64,000 bases of DNA from assembly GCA_051453625.1 (NCBI GenBank), contig JBOZIK010000001.1:107053474-107117473 (forward strand), written 5' to 3'. This stretch comes from Welwitschia mirabilis (Eukaryota; Gnetophyta; Gnetopsida; Welwitschiales). The notes under the pieces were generated by a model. The model worked only from the letters and a program-made list of their open reading frames with translations. It was not told where the DNA came from and ran no database searches. Below, in pieces: positions 22,041-34,529 of this stretch. Positions within the stretch are counted from its first letter, which is position 1, and every line of letters begins with the position of its first letter. A program made the translations under genes and the position numbers.

Positions 22041-22931
22041 NNNNNNNNNNNNNNNNNNNNNNNNNNNNNNNNNNNNNNNNNNNNNNNNNNNNNNNNNNNN
22101 NNNNNNNNNNNNNNNNNNNNNNNNNNNNNNNNNNNNNNNNNNNNNNNNNNNNNNNNNNNNNNNNNNNNNNNNNNNNNNNNNNNNNNNNNNNNNNNNNNNN
22201 NNNNNNNNNNNNNNNNNNNNNNNNNNNNNNNNNNNNNNNNNNNNNNNNNNNNNNNNNNNNNNNNNNNNNNNNNNNNNNNNNNNNNNNNNNNNNNNNNNNN
22301 NNNNNNNNNNNNNNNNNNNNNNNNNNNNNNNNNNNNNNNNNNNNNNNNNNNNNNNNNNNNNNNNNNNNNNNNNNNNNNNNNNNNNNNNNNNNNNNNNNNN
22401 NNNNNNNNNNNNNNNNNNNNNNNNNNNNNNNNNNNNNNNNNNNNNNNNNNNNNNNNNNNNNNNNNNNNNNNNNNNNNNNNNNNNNNNNNNNNNNNNNNNN
22501 NNNNNNNNNNNNNNNNNNNNNNNNNNNNNNNNNNNNNNNNNNNNNNNNNNNNNNNNNNNNNNNNNNNNNNNNNNNNNNNNNNNNNNNNNNNNNNNNNNNN
22601 NNNNNNNNNNNNNNNNNNNNNNNNNNNNNNNNNNNNNNNNNNNNNNNNNNNNNNNNNNNNNNNNNNNNNNNNNNNNNNNNNNNNNNNNNNNNNNNNNNNN
22701 NNNNNNNNNNNNNNNNNNNNNNNNNNNNNNNNNNNNNNNNNNNNNNNNNNNNNNNNNNNNNNNNNNNNNNNNNNNNNNNNNNNNNNNNNNNNNNNNNNNN
22801 NNNNNNNNNNNNNNNNNNNNNNNNNNNNNNNNNNNNNNNNNNNNNNNNNNNNNNNNNNNNNNNNNNNNNNNNNNNNNNNNNNNNNNNNNNNNNNNNNNNN
22901 NNNNNNNNNNNNNNNNNNNNNNNNNNNNNNN

Positions 22932-23760
22932 AAAACCAGTTTGCGCAGTAGGGATGAAGGGGCGGCTGAAAAAAAAAAACTGCAGAATTGATCGTCGATT
23001 TATAATCGACTGCCTGATCTTTGACTGTAAGGATAACTGGTGAGTGGCAAGCAGATCGGAATAGTGTCCAGGAGGCCACAAGAGAACGCAGGCGGCGTTG
23101 GTGGAAGGGAGTCACAAGAGAACGCAGGCAGCGCACTGGCTGATAAAACAGAGAACACCCCACTTGAACGACGACCCAATGGCGACATGACAGCGGTATC
23201 GAGCAAAGCGAGGACTCCAAAGAGGCGTGGTCTGCGAGCCGAGAAGCGGCTGGACTGCGAACCGAGAAGCATCTGGATAAAGAAGCGGCTGGCAAAGAAC
23301 AGACGCTGTTTTGTACAAAGACGCAGCCAAAAAGGACGCTGTTATGTGCAAAGACACCGTCTGTCCGAAGGGACGCGGAGGCGCCAGCGTGCAGAAGGCA
23401 TGGAGTGGTCGATCACGCAAAAGAAATGGCCGAGATTGCAAGTGCGAGGAATTTATCGTGCTTGACGGACTGAGCGGGCAGAACAGTGGTGTAAGCAGGA
23501 ACACGAGTGCACAAAGGAAAGACAAAGTGGGTGAGAGCAAGAATGGCATAACTAAGTCAGTCGTAATGAGACTGGCGGCGAATAGATGTGCAAGAAACCA
23601 CTCCGGAAAGTGCATAAAGGGCATAATTGCAGGGACCCAGGGAGGATGGCGGTCGAGGCATCCAGGAGCGAAAAAAAAGGCTTCCAAAAAAAACAAGCAC
23701 AGTAAAAGCATAGAGCTGTGGAGGTATGGCAACATCAGTGTTCTCTGATTTAACCAAATG
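22932..23760. other. GC-rich, CpG-containing insert with short repeats
   Basis: This stretch has visibly higher GC and many intact CpGs, unlike the rest of the window. It is open on both strands (plus 23040-23465 and 23311-23748; minus 23112-23735), as expected from composition alone, and no domain is recognisable. Short tandem similarities occur: CACAAGAGAACGCAGGC twice near 23077 and 23114; GACGCTGTT...CAAAGAC twice, 33 bp apart, near 23302 and 23335; and GAAGCGGCTGG twice. It is probably a recent insertion or part of a retroelement or captured promoter. Gene function cannot be stated. Confidence 0.4.
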
Positions 23761-24016
23761 GTCTTTCTGCATCAGCTTTAATTCAAATACTGACATTAGT
23801 ATAAGTTAGGGAATTTGTAGACGCATTGGTAACGAGACACTTAGTTGTTGTTTCAAGAGAAAATGAAAACGCTGTAAACTGACAGCATGTCTAGAGGCAC
23901 TTAGCAACTACTTGCCAAGTACCAGACTTTTTGAAAGAGAGGGGGCCTGGCTGCGTTGTGTTTCAGACACCCATTCCACTGTTATAGAGAACATTCAATA
24001 GAACTCGCAACCAAAA

Positions 24017-24354
24017 ATGAAGTTCAAAATCAATAATCTAATAGTCTACTTTCATATGAGCACATATATCCAGAGCAATACCAGTACATAGTGGATCCTA
24101 AGAGGGCTTTGGATGCAAGAGGCCACTGTTTGTTGGAGATGTCAACAGTCCACGAAATGGAGAAAGTTCTCGCAAAGCTTCGAAACTTCAATAGGATCTT
24201 AGGGCGTTTAACTAGGAAAAGAAATGATGCCCTTATTTTATGTCACGACTCTAAGATGGACAGGGAAAATATCAGCAACGGCAGCAGTGAAAAAAACGTC
24301 GGAGCTGAACTTGAATACAGAAAATCCGATTATAAAGATGGAGCCAAAACTTAA
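24017..24354 (+). pseudogene. XPD/ERCC2 (UVH6) helicase N-terminal pseudogene
   Basis: ATG 24017 gives MKFKINNLIVYF, the start of plant XPD. One base is missing at about 24053, and the frame then shifts to YEHIYPEQYQYIVDPKRALD followed by ARGHCLLEM, matching 'YFPYE-IYPEQYQYM...KRALDA-GHCLLEM'. The family's next segment, PTGTGKT (Walker A) through the 'YCTR' strand, is absent. LEM is followed directly by STVHEMEKVLAKLR, matching 'TVHEMEK.LAEL'. After that the homology ends, and an unrelated tail runs to TAA 24352-24354. XPD is the 5'-3' DNA helicase of TFIIH, acting in transcription and nucleotide excision repair. This piece lacks the ATP-binding loop and cannot be active. The clean loss of a block suggests exon skipping before retrocopying, or a deletion. 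Confidence 0.8.
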
Positions 24355-24583
24355 ACAAAGGCATGTTCGAGTTGCTTGGAAAATTGACGAGAAAAGATTT
24401 ATTAGAGAGCCAAGTTCTATCAGGTGCTAACTTCCTCTTTTCACGGCTGATTTATGCCTTTCATGTTACATTGAGTTAATGAGNNNNNNNNNNNNNNNNN
24501 NNNNNNNNNNNNNNNNNNNNNNNNNNNNNNNNNNNNNNNNNNNNNNNNNNNNNNNNNNNNNNNNNNNNNNNNNNNNNNNNNNN

Positions 24584-24759
24584 TGTACGTCCAAGAGCTT
24601 ATAGCATGATGTGCTACTCTAATGACGTGATCTGAGATATGATTTGCTACACAACTTCTAATGCCATATCTTCCAAAACAAAGTTGTGTACCACTCGTCT
24701 CGCAATCCCTTTGGCCGTGACCGGAGTTGATCTAGACGTGACAACATAATACAAATGGT
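24584..24759. other. short segment after a gap, unassigned
   Basis: It follows a 100-N gap (24484-24583) with no matching flanks. The composition is still gene-like up to about 24740, then turns AT-rich. No gene is recognised. Confidence 0.3.
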
Positions 24760-25010
24760 ATTTAATGATAAGCAAAGATTCCAAAATAAAAGGTAAATGT
24801 TGTTTTATATTGATCTTTAGGTTTATACAATCTAATTATAATCACCAAATCCATCTAAAAAAATAGTATTCATGCTTACAACACTTTTTTAGGATTTAAT
24901 TCATCTATAGTATGGAAGGATGGTCTTTTTTGATTTACTCATTAAGTTTTCTAAAGTTAATAAAGACTTATGATTATCATTTTTCTTTGGAACTATCATG
25001 ATTCAACTTA
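24760..25010 (-). pseudogene. Athila/Tat-type gypsy RT fragment
   Basis: The minus strand at about 24985 reads MIVPKKND. It is followed by LENLMSKSKKTILPYYR, matching 'FRKLNEATKKDHYPLPFID' of this group's RT. TIFLDGFGDYN-stop-I then lies at about 24835-24861, matching 'YYCFLDGFSGYNQI' with Gln changed to stop. The catalytic end of RT, RNase H and integrase would lie further left but are not there. The fragment is truncated near the gap at 24484. Confidence 0.75.
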
Positions 25011-26600
25011 TTTATTTAGAATTTCATATTAGGTATATGATTATTTTTTTCATAATTTATGGACTTCATTCCAAACTATGTTTTGTAATATATGATTCAA
25101 ATGTGAAGGGGATTTCTTAATGGATTTTACATTTTCTTGGTGAAACTTCTTTTTGTAAATCTCTATTGAACTAGGTAAAATATCCTATGTTCTCTTTTAG
25201 AGTTTGGATTAGCTTAGCCTTATAATTGAATTCTAAATTATCATTAATAACTAGAGGTCTAGGTTTTTTACATTAAGAAAGATGTATTTTTATATTTGTC
25301 AGTAATTCTTTAAGTTTTAGATTCTACTGATCTTTAGATTTCATGGAGATTTATTGATTAGCTAGAAATTCAAATAGTAGTACTCTTCTATGGTTATAGT
25401 TTCATCACATTATTTAAAAATTCTTATTAGTCCCAAGGTTTTGTAAAACTATGGATGCATAGTTTGATAGTAGTATCTCAATCAAGTAATCCATGATGTA
25501 TCGTTTTCTTATTTATCATTACTAGTATAGTGGGTTATCCATAATTCTTATGTTTAAGCAATATCTTGTTCTTCACCATTTGAATGATGTTTTCAACTAA
25601 AGTGTACTTCTCAAGGGATGAATCTTCTTTTCTATATCTAACATAATTCTTTAATGTATTTGGTGTAGAATAATGTGTTATTACAAGCATTAAATAGTTG
25701 AATTTACAATTTCCTATCTTTAAATATTTGATTAAAATTTTCATGTCCACAAGATCTTCTTTCAATTACATATGAAATGGTGGTATAGCTATTGACTTAG
25801 CTATTATAGTTATGGGTATAGTAGTATTAGAAGTTTTTTTTTTTTTTTAATAACCTACCATCTCCAATTTGTCATTTTGTTAAATTTTTTTATTCTATTG
25901 TTATTTTTGAATGCTTCTATTTTATCTAATTTTATTTATATTTTTTAAATACTAATAATTTTACATTATTTTCATAGTCTTTTCACTTCTAATCATCATA
26001 GATCATTCATGTTTAAAAGGTTTATTTATAGGATTGGGTTTTTCTTAGGAAGCTAAACTTAGTTTTGCTTCTACATAAAGTCTCTCAGAATTCTTTCACA
26101 TTTATAACGTTTTCATTCATTAAATACATATGTAATTTCACATCTTTTATCATTGTCTATTATTGATAAAATTGTCTAAATCTGAAATTACTATTGTTAC
26201 TTTGACAAATGCTACCTTGGAATAGACATCTATATGAACTTTATTAGTATGACACTCTTTGTTATTAACTTTGGTATTTTAACCATTATGATTTCTAATT
26301 GTTACTAGGGTATCTTAGTTGTGGATGTGAAATTGTAGTTGTGGAACATTACTATCATTTCTTTAACTTTGTAAAATATGTATTTCCATGCTTCAAAATC
26401 TTGAACTTCATGTTTTGTTTGTTTACAAAGAGCACACAAGTTAAAATTATTTATAGTTATTACATACAAATGCATTTATTCTTGTTGTACTTGTGGTATA
26501 ATAAGCAAATTTTATTGTGGAACTAGTTGTGATGACATTATAAACTATACTAGAGTTGGAGGAGTTTTTACATGAGATATAATAGACACTTATTTTTATT
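25011..26600 (-). pseudogene. probable gag/protease region of the same element
   Basis: To the right of the RT fragment, where gag and protease should lie, the minus strand carries a zinc-knuckle-like CVLCKQTKHEVQDF at 26386-26442 (C-x2-C-x4-H, last Cys replaced by Phe). One open stretch of 76 codons (25535-25765) has no recognisable motif. The remainder is decayed. Assignment is by position and the knuckle only. Confidence 0.45.
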
Positions 26601-29600
26601 AGATAGATGTTCCTCTTATTATCCTTTACATCATTTTCTTAATATTTTTCACTTCTATAGCTTATTCTTAATAAAATTAAACTTGTATAGTTAGTCTTAT
26701 TGTTCATATTTGTCTTTTATCAACTAATTACTCTAGGTTCTTAAAAGATTATCTAAGGGTTTTATTTAAAATGTTTTTCTTTTTGCTATAAAATGTAATA
26801 TTGGCTTATATATTTCTCTAAGCCTTTAATGAAATTTTGTAGTTGTTTATGAGATTAGAAACTCCTAACAATGATTTCATTTACATATTTGGTAAAACAT
26901 TCGTATGCTTTTCCATAGTTCTTTTCATCATTATATTAAAAAAACATTAGCTATTTATTTACTCTACATAGTAGTTCATGAAAAAAAACTTAGTCATGAA
27001 GAAATTCTTAAAATTCTTACAAGATTAAATTAAACTTTATAATATTTACAACTAGAAATTTACTTCATCTTTTAGCATTTTCTTAAATGTAATCATCTTT
27101 ATTTTATCTATTTTTATAAGTGTTAAAGCTCTAATATGTTTTTTAAACTCTAGTAGATGTATTATAAAATCATTAATGCCTATTTAATGGAAGGAGAATA
27201 AAATTTATATATTCCTTACCTCTACATCTAGTTTGAGGGGAAACACTAATAGTCTATCTTAGATTTGTCTACATTAAAAGTTGAGATATTTTAGTATTTA
27301 TCTCAATTAATCTATATTTACAAGACTTAAGCTTTGAAATTTTTAAAATAATCTTGTTTCATTAGATCTTTTTCTAACTATATTTATGACAATTAAGATG
27401 GTAAAGACATCTATTATAGCTATATTGCTAGATTTCATTATATTACTAATGCTACGCTTTATATAAGACTTGTTAAGGCATTGTAGTATAATTGCAGGTT
27501 AGTTGTAATACAAGGTGGTTTGATGAAACATTTATTCTTAATATATTAGTTTATTAAATTAAGCTAAGTGGAGGTAAAAAATTAGAAAATATTGTAATGG
27601 GCCTTGTAATGGATGATGTTTGTATAAAAATAATGCTTGAACTATAGTTAATACTTTAATTTTAATTTATGAATATAAACTAATGTACATTTTAAGTTGT
27701 TAATGGTAAAAGGATGGATTGGACAATTCTTGAATTAGGTATTATATTAAAATTTTCTATAATATAACCTAATCTATATTTCTAGTTATTGATATCTTAT
27801 TTACAACTTGTATATAATTGTTAAAGATCGTGATTCAAATTAGCTAATAATGAACTAGTAGTTTGAAGCTTCATGATGGCTATGTTATCTAGATTTATTA
27901 GCGTTTTCTCTTACATGCGAAATATGTGGAAAGTAAATACCAATGAAATATTATATCATATTTTCCAAATGAGGTATCTGCCATACTGGTAGGGAAATTC
28001 CTAGAATTCCTTCTTAAGCTAAGTTAGATTTTGATAGTTGCACTGAATAACTACATTCTTCTTATTTAAGTTTATTCCTTCTATGAAATATAATGATCTT
28101 AAATATGGACATGAAATAGTTATTTTAGCTAATATTATTATATTATAGGATTTGAATTCTTTAACTACTACCTTAGAAGTGGAAGAGTAACTTCCAATCT
28201 TTACATTCATAATATCAGAAGAGGTTTTCAAGTACAAACATACTAAAAATAGATTATGTTTCAACCAATCCTTGGCTAATAAAAAATGCCTTCTTATTAT
28301 TTAGACTTATCTAACTATAATAGATCTTCAATAAAGATTTTATTTAAATTTAAGATATATTGTAGTTATTCTTTATAAAGAGGGAAAAAAGATATAGTTG
28401 GATCATATGAATACAACTTATTAGATTTTTAAACCAGGCTGTATTAAATAGTAACTTCTTATTTAGATTCTACTATTTTAGGATCTAACTATTGATGCTC
28501 TATTCCAAAATTTATGAAGTATATCAACCTTGTTTTATTGTTCAATGTCAACTTTTGTGGCTTATAGTTTTAGTGGTAGTCATTTCTTATGATGATGTTA
28601 CTTGTTATGGCATTTCAGATTAAGGACTTATATGAATTAGATATTAAAAAGTTGGATTTCTATTTCATGTTAGTTACTTATTAGATTTATGTTAAACTTC
28701 GGTTATTTATAACTATCTTAAATGCACAAGGAAATTCACAAAGTAAATACTACATGTATCATAATGATATTATAACTTCTAGGAGAAGAATTCTTTCATT
28801 TAGTATTTTCCCCTAGTTGTAGTAAGTATTTTAGGTATACTAAGATATAGGTTTTTTTTCATAATAATAAAGTCTTTAAACTAACTTAAAAAGATTAGGT
28901 ATACTTAATTCAATCCCAATTTTCAATGTAATTATCTTATAAAGATTTTCATGTGTCTACCTTTTAAGATCCTATAATCTTTGTAAAGAAACTAATAAGT
29001 ATTTTCATAGATTTTTTATTTAATAAAAAAGTGAAATAACTAAACATATTAAAAGTACAATGGATGAAATAAAAATGCAAAATAAATGAAAAATAAACTA
29101 GAAATAAATAATAAAGGATAAGCAAAGAAATGACACTGCAAAATCAAAATGAAATAAAATAGGGGATAAGGTATTTCATTAAAGTCATTAATTTTGAGTT
29201 TTATTTCCCATCCAAGCATCTATCAAATGATTCAAATATGAAGACTCCAAAAGAATTTTCTGACCATGTCATTAATTAAAGGCAAGCTATAAATAGAGAT
29301 TTGAGAATGATATCTCCTACCTATATATTTGAATGAACATATTGAAATATCTTAAATTACCCCATCTTATCAAGTTTATATAAAGATTTAAAGTACAAAA
29401 ATAAATTCATCTTTGTTCTATTTTAATGCCTATAAAACTATTGTAGATCACTTATAAAATTAATCCAAGGTATCTAAAGTTGCATAGACAAAAAATATAG
29501 CTAAAATTTGACTCAAAAATATTTAGAAAATGTTAAAGATACTTAGCACTTCTACATAATGAATATTTGGCCTTCTTTTTGTAAATGTGTTATAGATTCT

Positions 29601-30303
29601 TACTAATAGGAAAATCATGGTTAGAAAATAATCATATGAAAATATTAAATTTGAAATAGTTTATATCTTTTAAAATTCTCTTAAACATTTTTAAATAGCT
29701 AACAATTTTGTCTAAGTTCCACTTTCCCAAAATCCTAGTATAATTAATATTTTTAGCTAACGAAATACAGTTTCCTTTAACTAAAAGATTAATAATGCTT
29801 TATTTTTTCAATGAAAAATATTTAATAAATCTAAATCTTAGGTGAGGGCTTAATCAATTATTCAAAATTATTACAATTACATACAAATGTGAAACTAGGT
29901 AGATGTAAGCGCTACGCAATAATTCCATTTTTTAAAATCACTATAAAAAACAAATCTCTTTTTATTTAATACTATTAACTAATTAACCATGAAATTTCTT
30001 CTTTCAAATAAAATATTATGCAAAACTAGAACTCTAGCAATAATAGAGTGATTACAAGACAAATGCTAAATTATTAGTTAATAACTATAGTTTAATCAAT
30101 AGTTTCATAGAATTTGAAAGGGATCAACCCCACCTATATTCTTAACTTTTGAGTTGAATAAAACAGAAAAAAGATTGAAAATATTCAAAGGCCACATAGC
30201 TTAAAGCTTTCTTGCCAAGCTTGAGAGCTAGAATAAGCATTAATAATCATTTTAATGGCAAGAAAAAGATCTTGCTTATGTAAATATGAAATTTTAGGAC
30301 CAC
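26601..30303. other. AT-rich DNA, no recognisable feature
   Basis: No sustained reading frame, LTR boundary or tandem array can be supported. A short A-rich patch at 29020-29160 repeats 'AATAAA'-like words. The 81-codon minus frame at 28019-28264 has no family signature. The stretch is probably very old transposon debris. Confidence 0.4.
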
Positions 30304-30700
30304 TTAATTTAATTTAAGTAATATACTTTTTTCAAGAAAATTTATGAAATCCTTATTTAATAGTTTAGTACGCAGTAAAAAACTATAAAGCATAGATGAA
30401 AGCACATTAATAGATTTAGCTAAAGTAATTATAAAAATAATGTGTTTTACTGATTTGCAATGCCTTGATAAGGCCAATGGTTTGTTATGCCATTTTTCAA
30501 CTTTATCCTTAATCTTTTGAAGCTCAAGATTCCAAGGTATGTCTTGCGAATCTATAAGGAAAGTAAAAGTTTCCAATGGTTTAAAGGATTTCTCTAGTTT
30601 AAGCCAAGTAATTTGAATATCTAAATTTCAATCATTGATTAAGTACTATTAATTGTTAATAACCTTAGACTTCTTTCAATTAATTTTAGAAGTAAAAGAT
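30304..30700 (-). pseudogene. LINE reverse transcriptase, C-terminal part
   Basis: The minus strand reads ITWLKLEKSFKPLETFTFLI, then LQKIKDKVEKWHNKPLALSR, HCKSVKHIIF and SINVLSSML. This is the conserved stretch after the LINE RT palm in plants ('...YLGIP...W..vL.KI..KL..W..r.LSLAGR..lik.VL.slp.Y..S'). The upstream piece FTSKIN-stop-KKSKVI (about 30670) fits the 'SGLkiN..KS' motif. Multiple stops are present. It is the 3' portion of one decayed non-LTR retrotransposon together with 31150-31420 and 32431-32572. Confidence 0.75.
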
Positions 30701-31149
30701 ATAAAAATTATCTTAGTGATATACTTGATAGCATTGATGTTGCTATTAGTATATATGATACTAAATAAATATCATTACCATACTAGTTAGAAAGAAGATA
30801 TTTTTCACTAGCTCATAAATCAATTCCTCTTAATAAAGAATGGTATTCACATTATCTAAAAAAGTAAGGTAAACCTATTAAATATATCATATATACATGA
30901 AAAGTAAAAGGACAACTCTATTAACTAGATATTTACAAAGGAAAGGTCTTAAATCTAGTACCATTCATTAAAAGCATAATGGATGCATTAGAAAAAAAGA
31001 GTCTTAATATGTTGAATAAATTTATTACCTAAGTGCAAGTGATCTAGAATCTTAGAAAATATAGCTAGGTAATTCTTAATAAGCCTTAGAAAAATATAAT
31101 TAAAGAAGTAAATCTTTATTAATTACCATAATCAGAATGCTATTTAAGA

Positions 31150-31420
31150 TCTTTAACAATTTTCAAAATGTTTTTAAGAATATATTTTATACTTTGGAAT
31201 CCTATTTTCTCTTCTGATACTAAATGATCAAGAAAAGGCTTAAATTTATTTGTAATTACTTCAAAAATAATCTTATATGGAATAGATAATAAAGTTATAG
31301 CTTATCAATTATTCATAGATAAAGGATGGCCCTACTTAAAAATTAATTTAATAATTCTTGAGTTTAATCACTCTCCTATGAAGCCAAATTGAATGCCTTC
31401 CTTAAAAACTTTCCAAAGAT
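31150..31420 (-). pseudogene. LINE reverse transcriptase, N-terminal part
   Basis: The minus strand carries DLWKVFKEGIQFGF (about 31410), then GHPLSMNN, then AITLLSIPYKIIFEVITNKF and FLDHLVSEEKIGFQ. This matches the LINE RT opening blocks ('LIPK...P...WRPISLLNV.YKI..K.LA.RL...l..lIS..QtGFV'). The order and orientation fit the C-terminal part at 30304-30700. The catalytic YADD block between them is too decayed to place. Confidence 0.75.
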
Positions 31421-32430
31421 CTAAATCTAAAAAAATTCAAGCCCATTTGTAAAACTAAAGTGGAAAAACATTAATTCCTATAGAAGCACTAGATGACATA
31501 CCCTATAAAGCTTGATGTATATCTTTAATAGCGACTAAATAATTCTATGCTAATATATTAATATTTATAAGAAAAACTATCTACAAAACCATATTTAAAT
31601 GACTAGGGAGATGATATTCTTAGCAAAGAGCTTTTAACACATGTTTGTAAATAAAATTTCAAATCTCTTTATATGAATAAAGGTTAACCATATTCTCCAA
31701 TTTCTTTAATAGTGCTATAGAAAAATCTTCCACTAAATGAGTTGAAATTTTTTAAATGTAGAATCTCCAACCTATAGCCATTTCAGTTTAGCTTCCAAGT
31801 AAGCACCCATGGCATGATAGTTCCCAAGTTCTTTTAATTATAGTATACTATAATGTAGAAGTAGAGATCTTAACTTATACAATTACCATAAATAGTCTTA
31901 TCTTAAAGCCAAAACAAGTGCCTGCAAATTTAATTTTAAACATTTTATTGGTTAACCTTAAATTATTATAAATGTATTGAGATAATTATTATATTTTAAA
32001 AAGGCTTTTAAAACTAAGAAATATATCCTACAAAGTTATAACATCTTAGAGTAGAACTGCAAGCTTGAATGACAAGATTCTTAAAATTTTAATATTTTAA
32101 CAACATAATGTTAAAGATAAAAGAATTTTGCATATATTAATAAATTTTATTAGATTAAATAAAATAGAAAATGAATAAATAACTAAGTATAAAAACATAC
32201 CTAAACATGATTATATTTACTAGCTATAGAATATAAAGCATAAATAGTCAAAATATGATAGTGATCTCATTTGGCAAATATAGGCTACAGCCATAACAAT
32301 GATTAACCTAAGTAAATTAGGAGAAACTTCACATCAGTAATGTCATGTTAATATAATTTCATCTTGAATGTAAGTTGTAACTCATTAGAAAGTAGAAATA
32401 AACCTTAGAGAGAACTTTTATCATTTGCAA

Positions 32431-32572
32431 ATTCAACCATATTAAAATATCTAATAATGATTCAATTAATAGAAGGTATATTACTTGAGAGTTTACTCAT
32501 AAGAAATTTCCATAATACAACCCTATCACAAGGCTATTTTAGAGCATAAATAGCTAAAACACCAAAAACAAA
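32431..32572 (-). pseudogene. LINE endonuclease fragment
   Basis: The minus strand reads VFGVLAIYALK, one stop, then RVVLWKFLMSKLSSNIPSIN, one stop, and IIIRYFNMVE. This matches the APE-type endonuclease of plant LINEs ('..vLaiYAP......R..LW..L......P...wii.GDFN.v.'), where the key GDFN motif has become RYFN. It lies about 1 kb upstream of the RT remnant, as in full LINEs. The enzyme would nick target DNA for reverse transcription. Confidence 0.75.
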
Positions 32573-33359
32573 ATTTTGAAACTTAAAACTACACCAAACA
32601 AGGTTTTTCCCAATTCTAAAATCAAAAGTATTTGAATTTCATCAATGATGAATAAATATCCAAGTTAAATAATCAATTATATTTAATCTAATATATAAAA
32701 GTACACTAAAACTCTTGATTTCTAGAAGAGCTAAAGACTCAAGGGACATGGAAGAAATGGAGTGTCTAAGAGAATAAGCATACTTTACATCTCTTATGCC
32801 TATAACAATTTATTATTTGTATTTAATGATGAAATTGTAAAGAAGAATTCTTAATTTTCATTGAGTCTTTTGTAACCAAAAAGTTAGAAAAAGCATCATA
32901 ATATATAGTCAAGTATAGATATGAAATAATGCTTGAATAAAACTAAGGGCAAGAATAAGGTCAATTAGCACTAATGTGTACATTTTAAATAACTAAAGAA
33001 AAATTTTAAAACCCTTTTAATGTTGAGTGATAATACTAATGTTGTCTTTTATGTTTTCAAAGATAAAAGATATTTTTAAGAATTTCCCATTACTTCTATG
33101 ATTTACCATTTTGATTACCTAAAATTGGTTTCTAAGCAAGGTTTAATGTGTTCTTTTACTATGCTAGTACTTGTAGTAGTTATAGTATCCTACATCTCAA
33201 CCTACATATTGAAATTTAAACTGGAATCTAATTAATAACTTTGACTATCAACTTGCATAATTACTTATTAAATCTAAGCCTTATATTCCCCTTAGCATTC
33301 CATTTGGAATACTAAATCTAATGTGTGATATTTTCAATTTCATTTTATAATAATTAATG
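32573..33359. other. AT-rich DNA, possibly 5' end of the LINE
   Basis: No clear domain. The upstream half of the LINE endonuclease should lie here but cannot be read. Confidence 0.3.
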
Positions 33360-33560
33360 CAGAAAGGTTTTAACAGTAAATGGGAATATCAGTAAGAATA
33401 ATGAAAACTAAATAATAATCAAATATTTATTAAAATAAGTAAAAATATCATAGACTAAAAAAAAATGCATTACTCATATTTATTGCATAAGACTCGAGAA
33501 TAAGAGTTGTGATTCTATTCATGTCAAATGAAAGGTCTTAATATAAAAGCCTAACTAGGT
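33360..33560. repeat. left member of a direct repeat pair
   Basis: About 200 bp match 37495-37690 in the same orientation, sharing for example AAATATTTATTAAAATAAGT and TTTATTGCATAAGACTC. The pair brackets the tandem array at 34530-37090 and could be LTR pieces of one element, or a segmental duplication. Confidence 0.65.
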
Positions 33561-34529
33561 CATACTACATTTAAATTATAGCATGTGGGATCACTAGGGG
33601 ATAGGCTGCCTTGATAAGAACTCAGTATGCCCCTTTACAAATCACATGCATGCCCTTAATTTTTTCAAACACCTCATTTAACCATTATAAAATGATGTAA
33701 TCTTTTAAAACAATTATTCTACAAGGTTTATATCACTTGAATGGTTACAACAATGTTTAATATTTTATCTAACAAATAAATAAATTATTAAAATAGATGA
33801 CAGTTTACAAAAAATGGTTATGGGATCATTACAAGCTCCCTCCCTTAAGCTTAATATTTATCCTTAAAGTTCTATTCTTCTAGGGGATTGTTTTGTTATT
33901 AGATCTATTCAGCTTTAAAATAGTCACCCTTATCATAGTTTTTTACATTAGTAAAGAGTTCATTAGTTTTTATCATTATTCTCAAATAAATTTAAATAAA
34001 TCTCTCTTATGCATTATTTGTTTTTTCAGCTGAATTGATTACTATGAGACAATTCAATTAGGACTTCCTTTATTATGGCAAATTATTATAAATTGGTACT
34101 GCATAATTTAAAATAATGGGCTAGTGATGAACTTAAGGATTTTTAGTTTTACTTGTTATATAATTATGGTTGTCATTTAAATAGTTATTGGACTCTTTAT
34201 TCTGCCTTCATATAATATCTAATTTTTTTATGTGCTTCTTATGGATACTTAGCATTACTTCATATTTAGTACATAGCTAATCTAATAATTTATCTATGTT
34301 ATACATAGATATATAACAAAAGTTTATTAAACAACTTTGATTTTTGATAAAATACTTATATTAGCCTTTAATTTATTATTGATGAATCTTACTTGGATTA
34401 TAAACTCTATGTGTCATTGTTATGAGTGGAATAACCCCTTTAATTTATGACTGGACATTTATCATACTAAACTATTCATGTCCACTTTACATTTATCCTT
34501 GGTTATCTTGAACCATTATGCTAGTAGTG

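Noticed and set aside
21951-23295. Frames of 376 and 422 codons on the minus strand
   Set aside because: They run through an 891-N gap; nothing but a few codons on each side is sequence.
23040-23748. Overlapping open frames on both strands in the GC-rich insert
   Set aside because: Open on both strands over the same bases, explained by low stop frequency at high GC; no domain, no clear start context, no homology recognised.
24091-24430. Second overlapping frame at 24224-24430 as the continuation of XPD
   Set aside because: I tried to match it to XPD downstream of TVHEMEK and found no convincing block; the homology ends near 24186.
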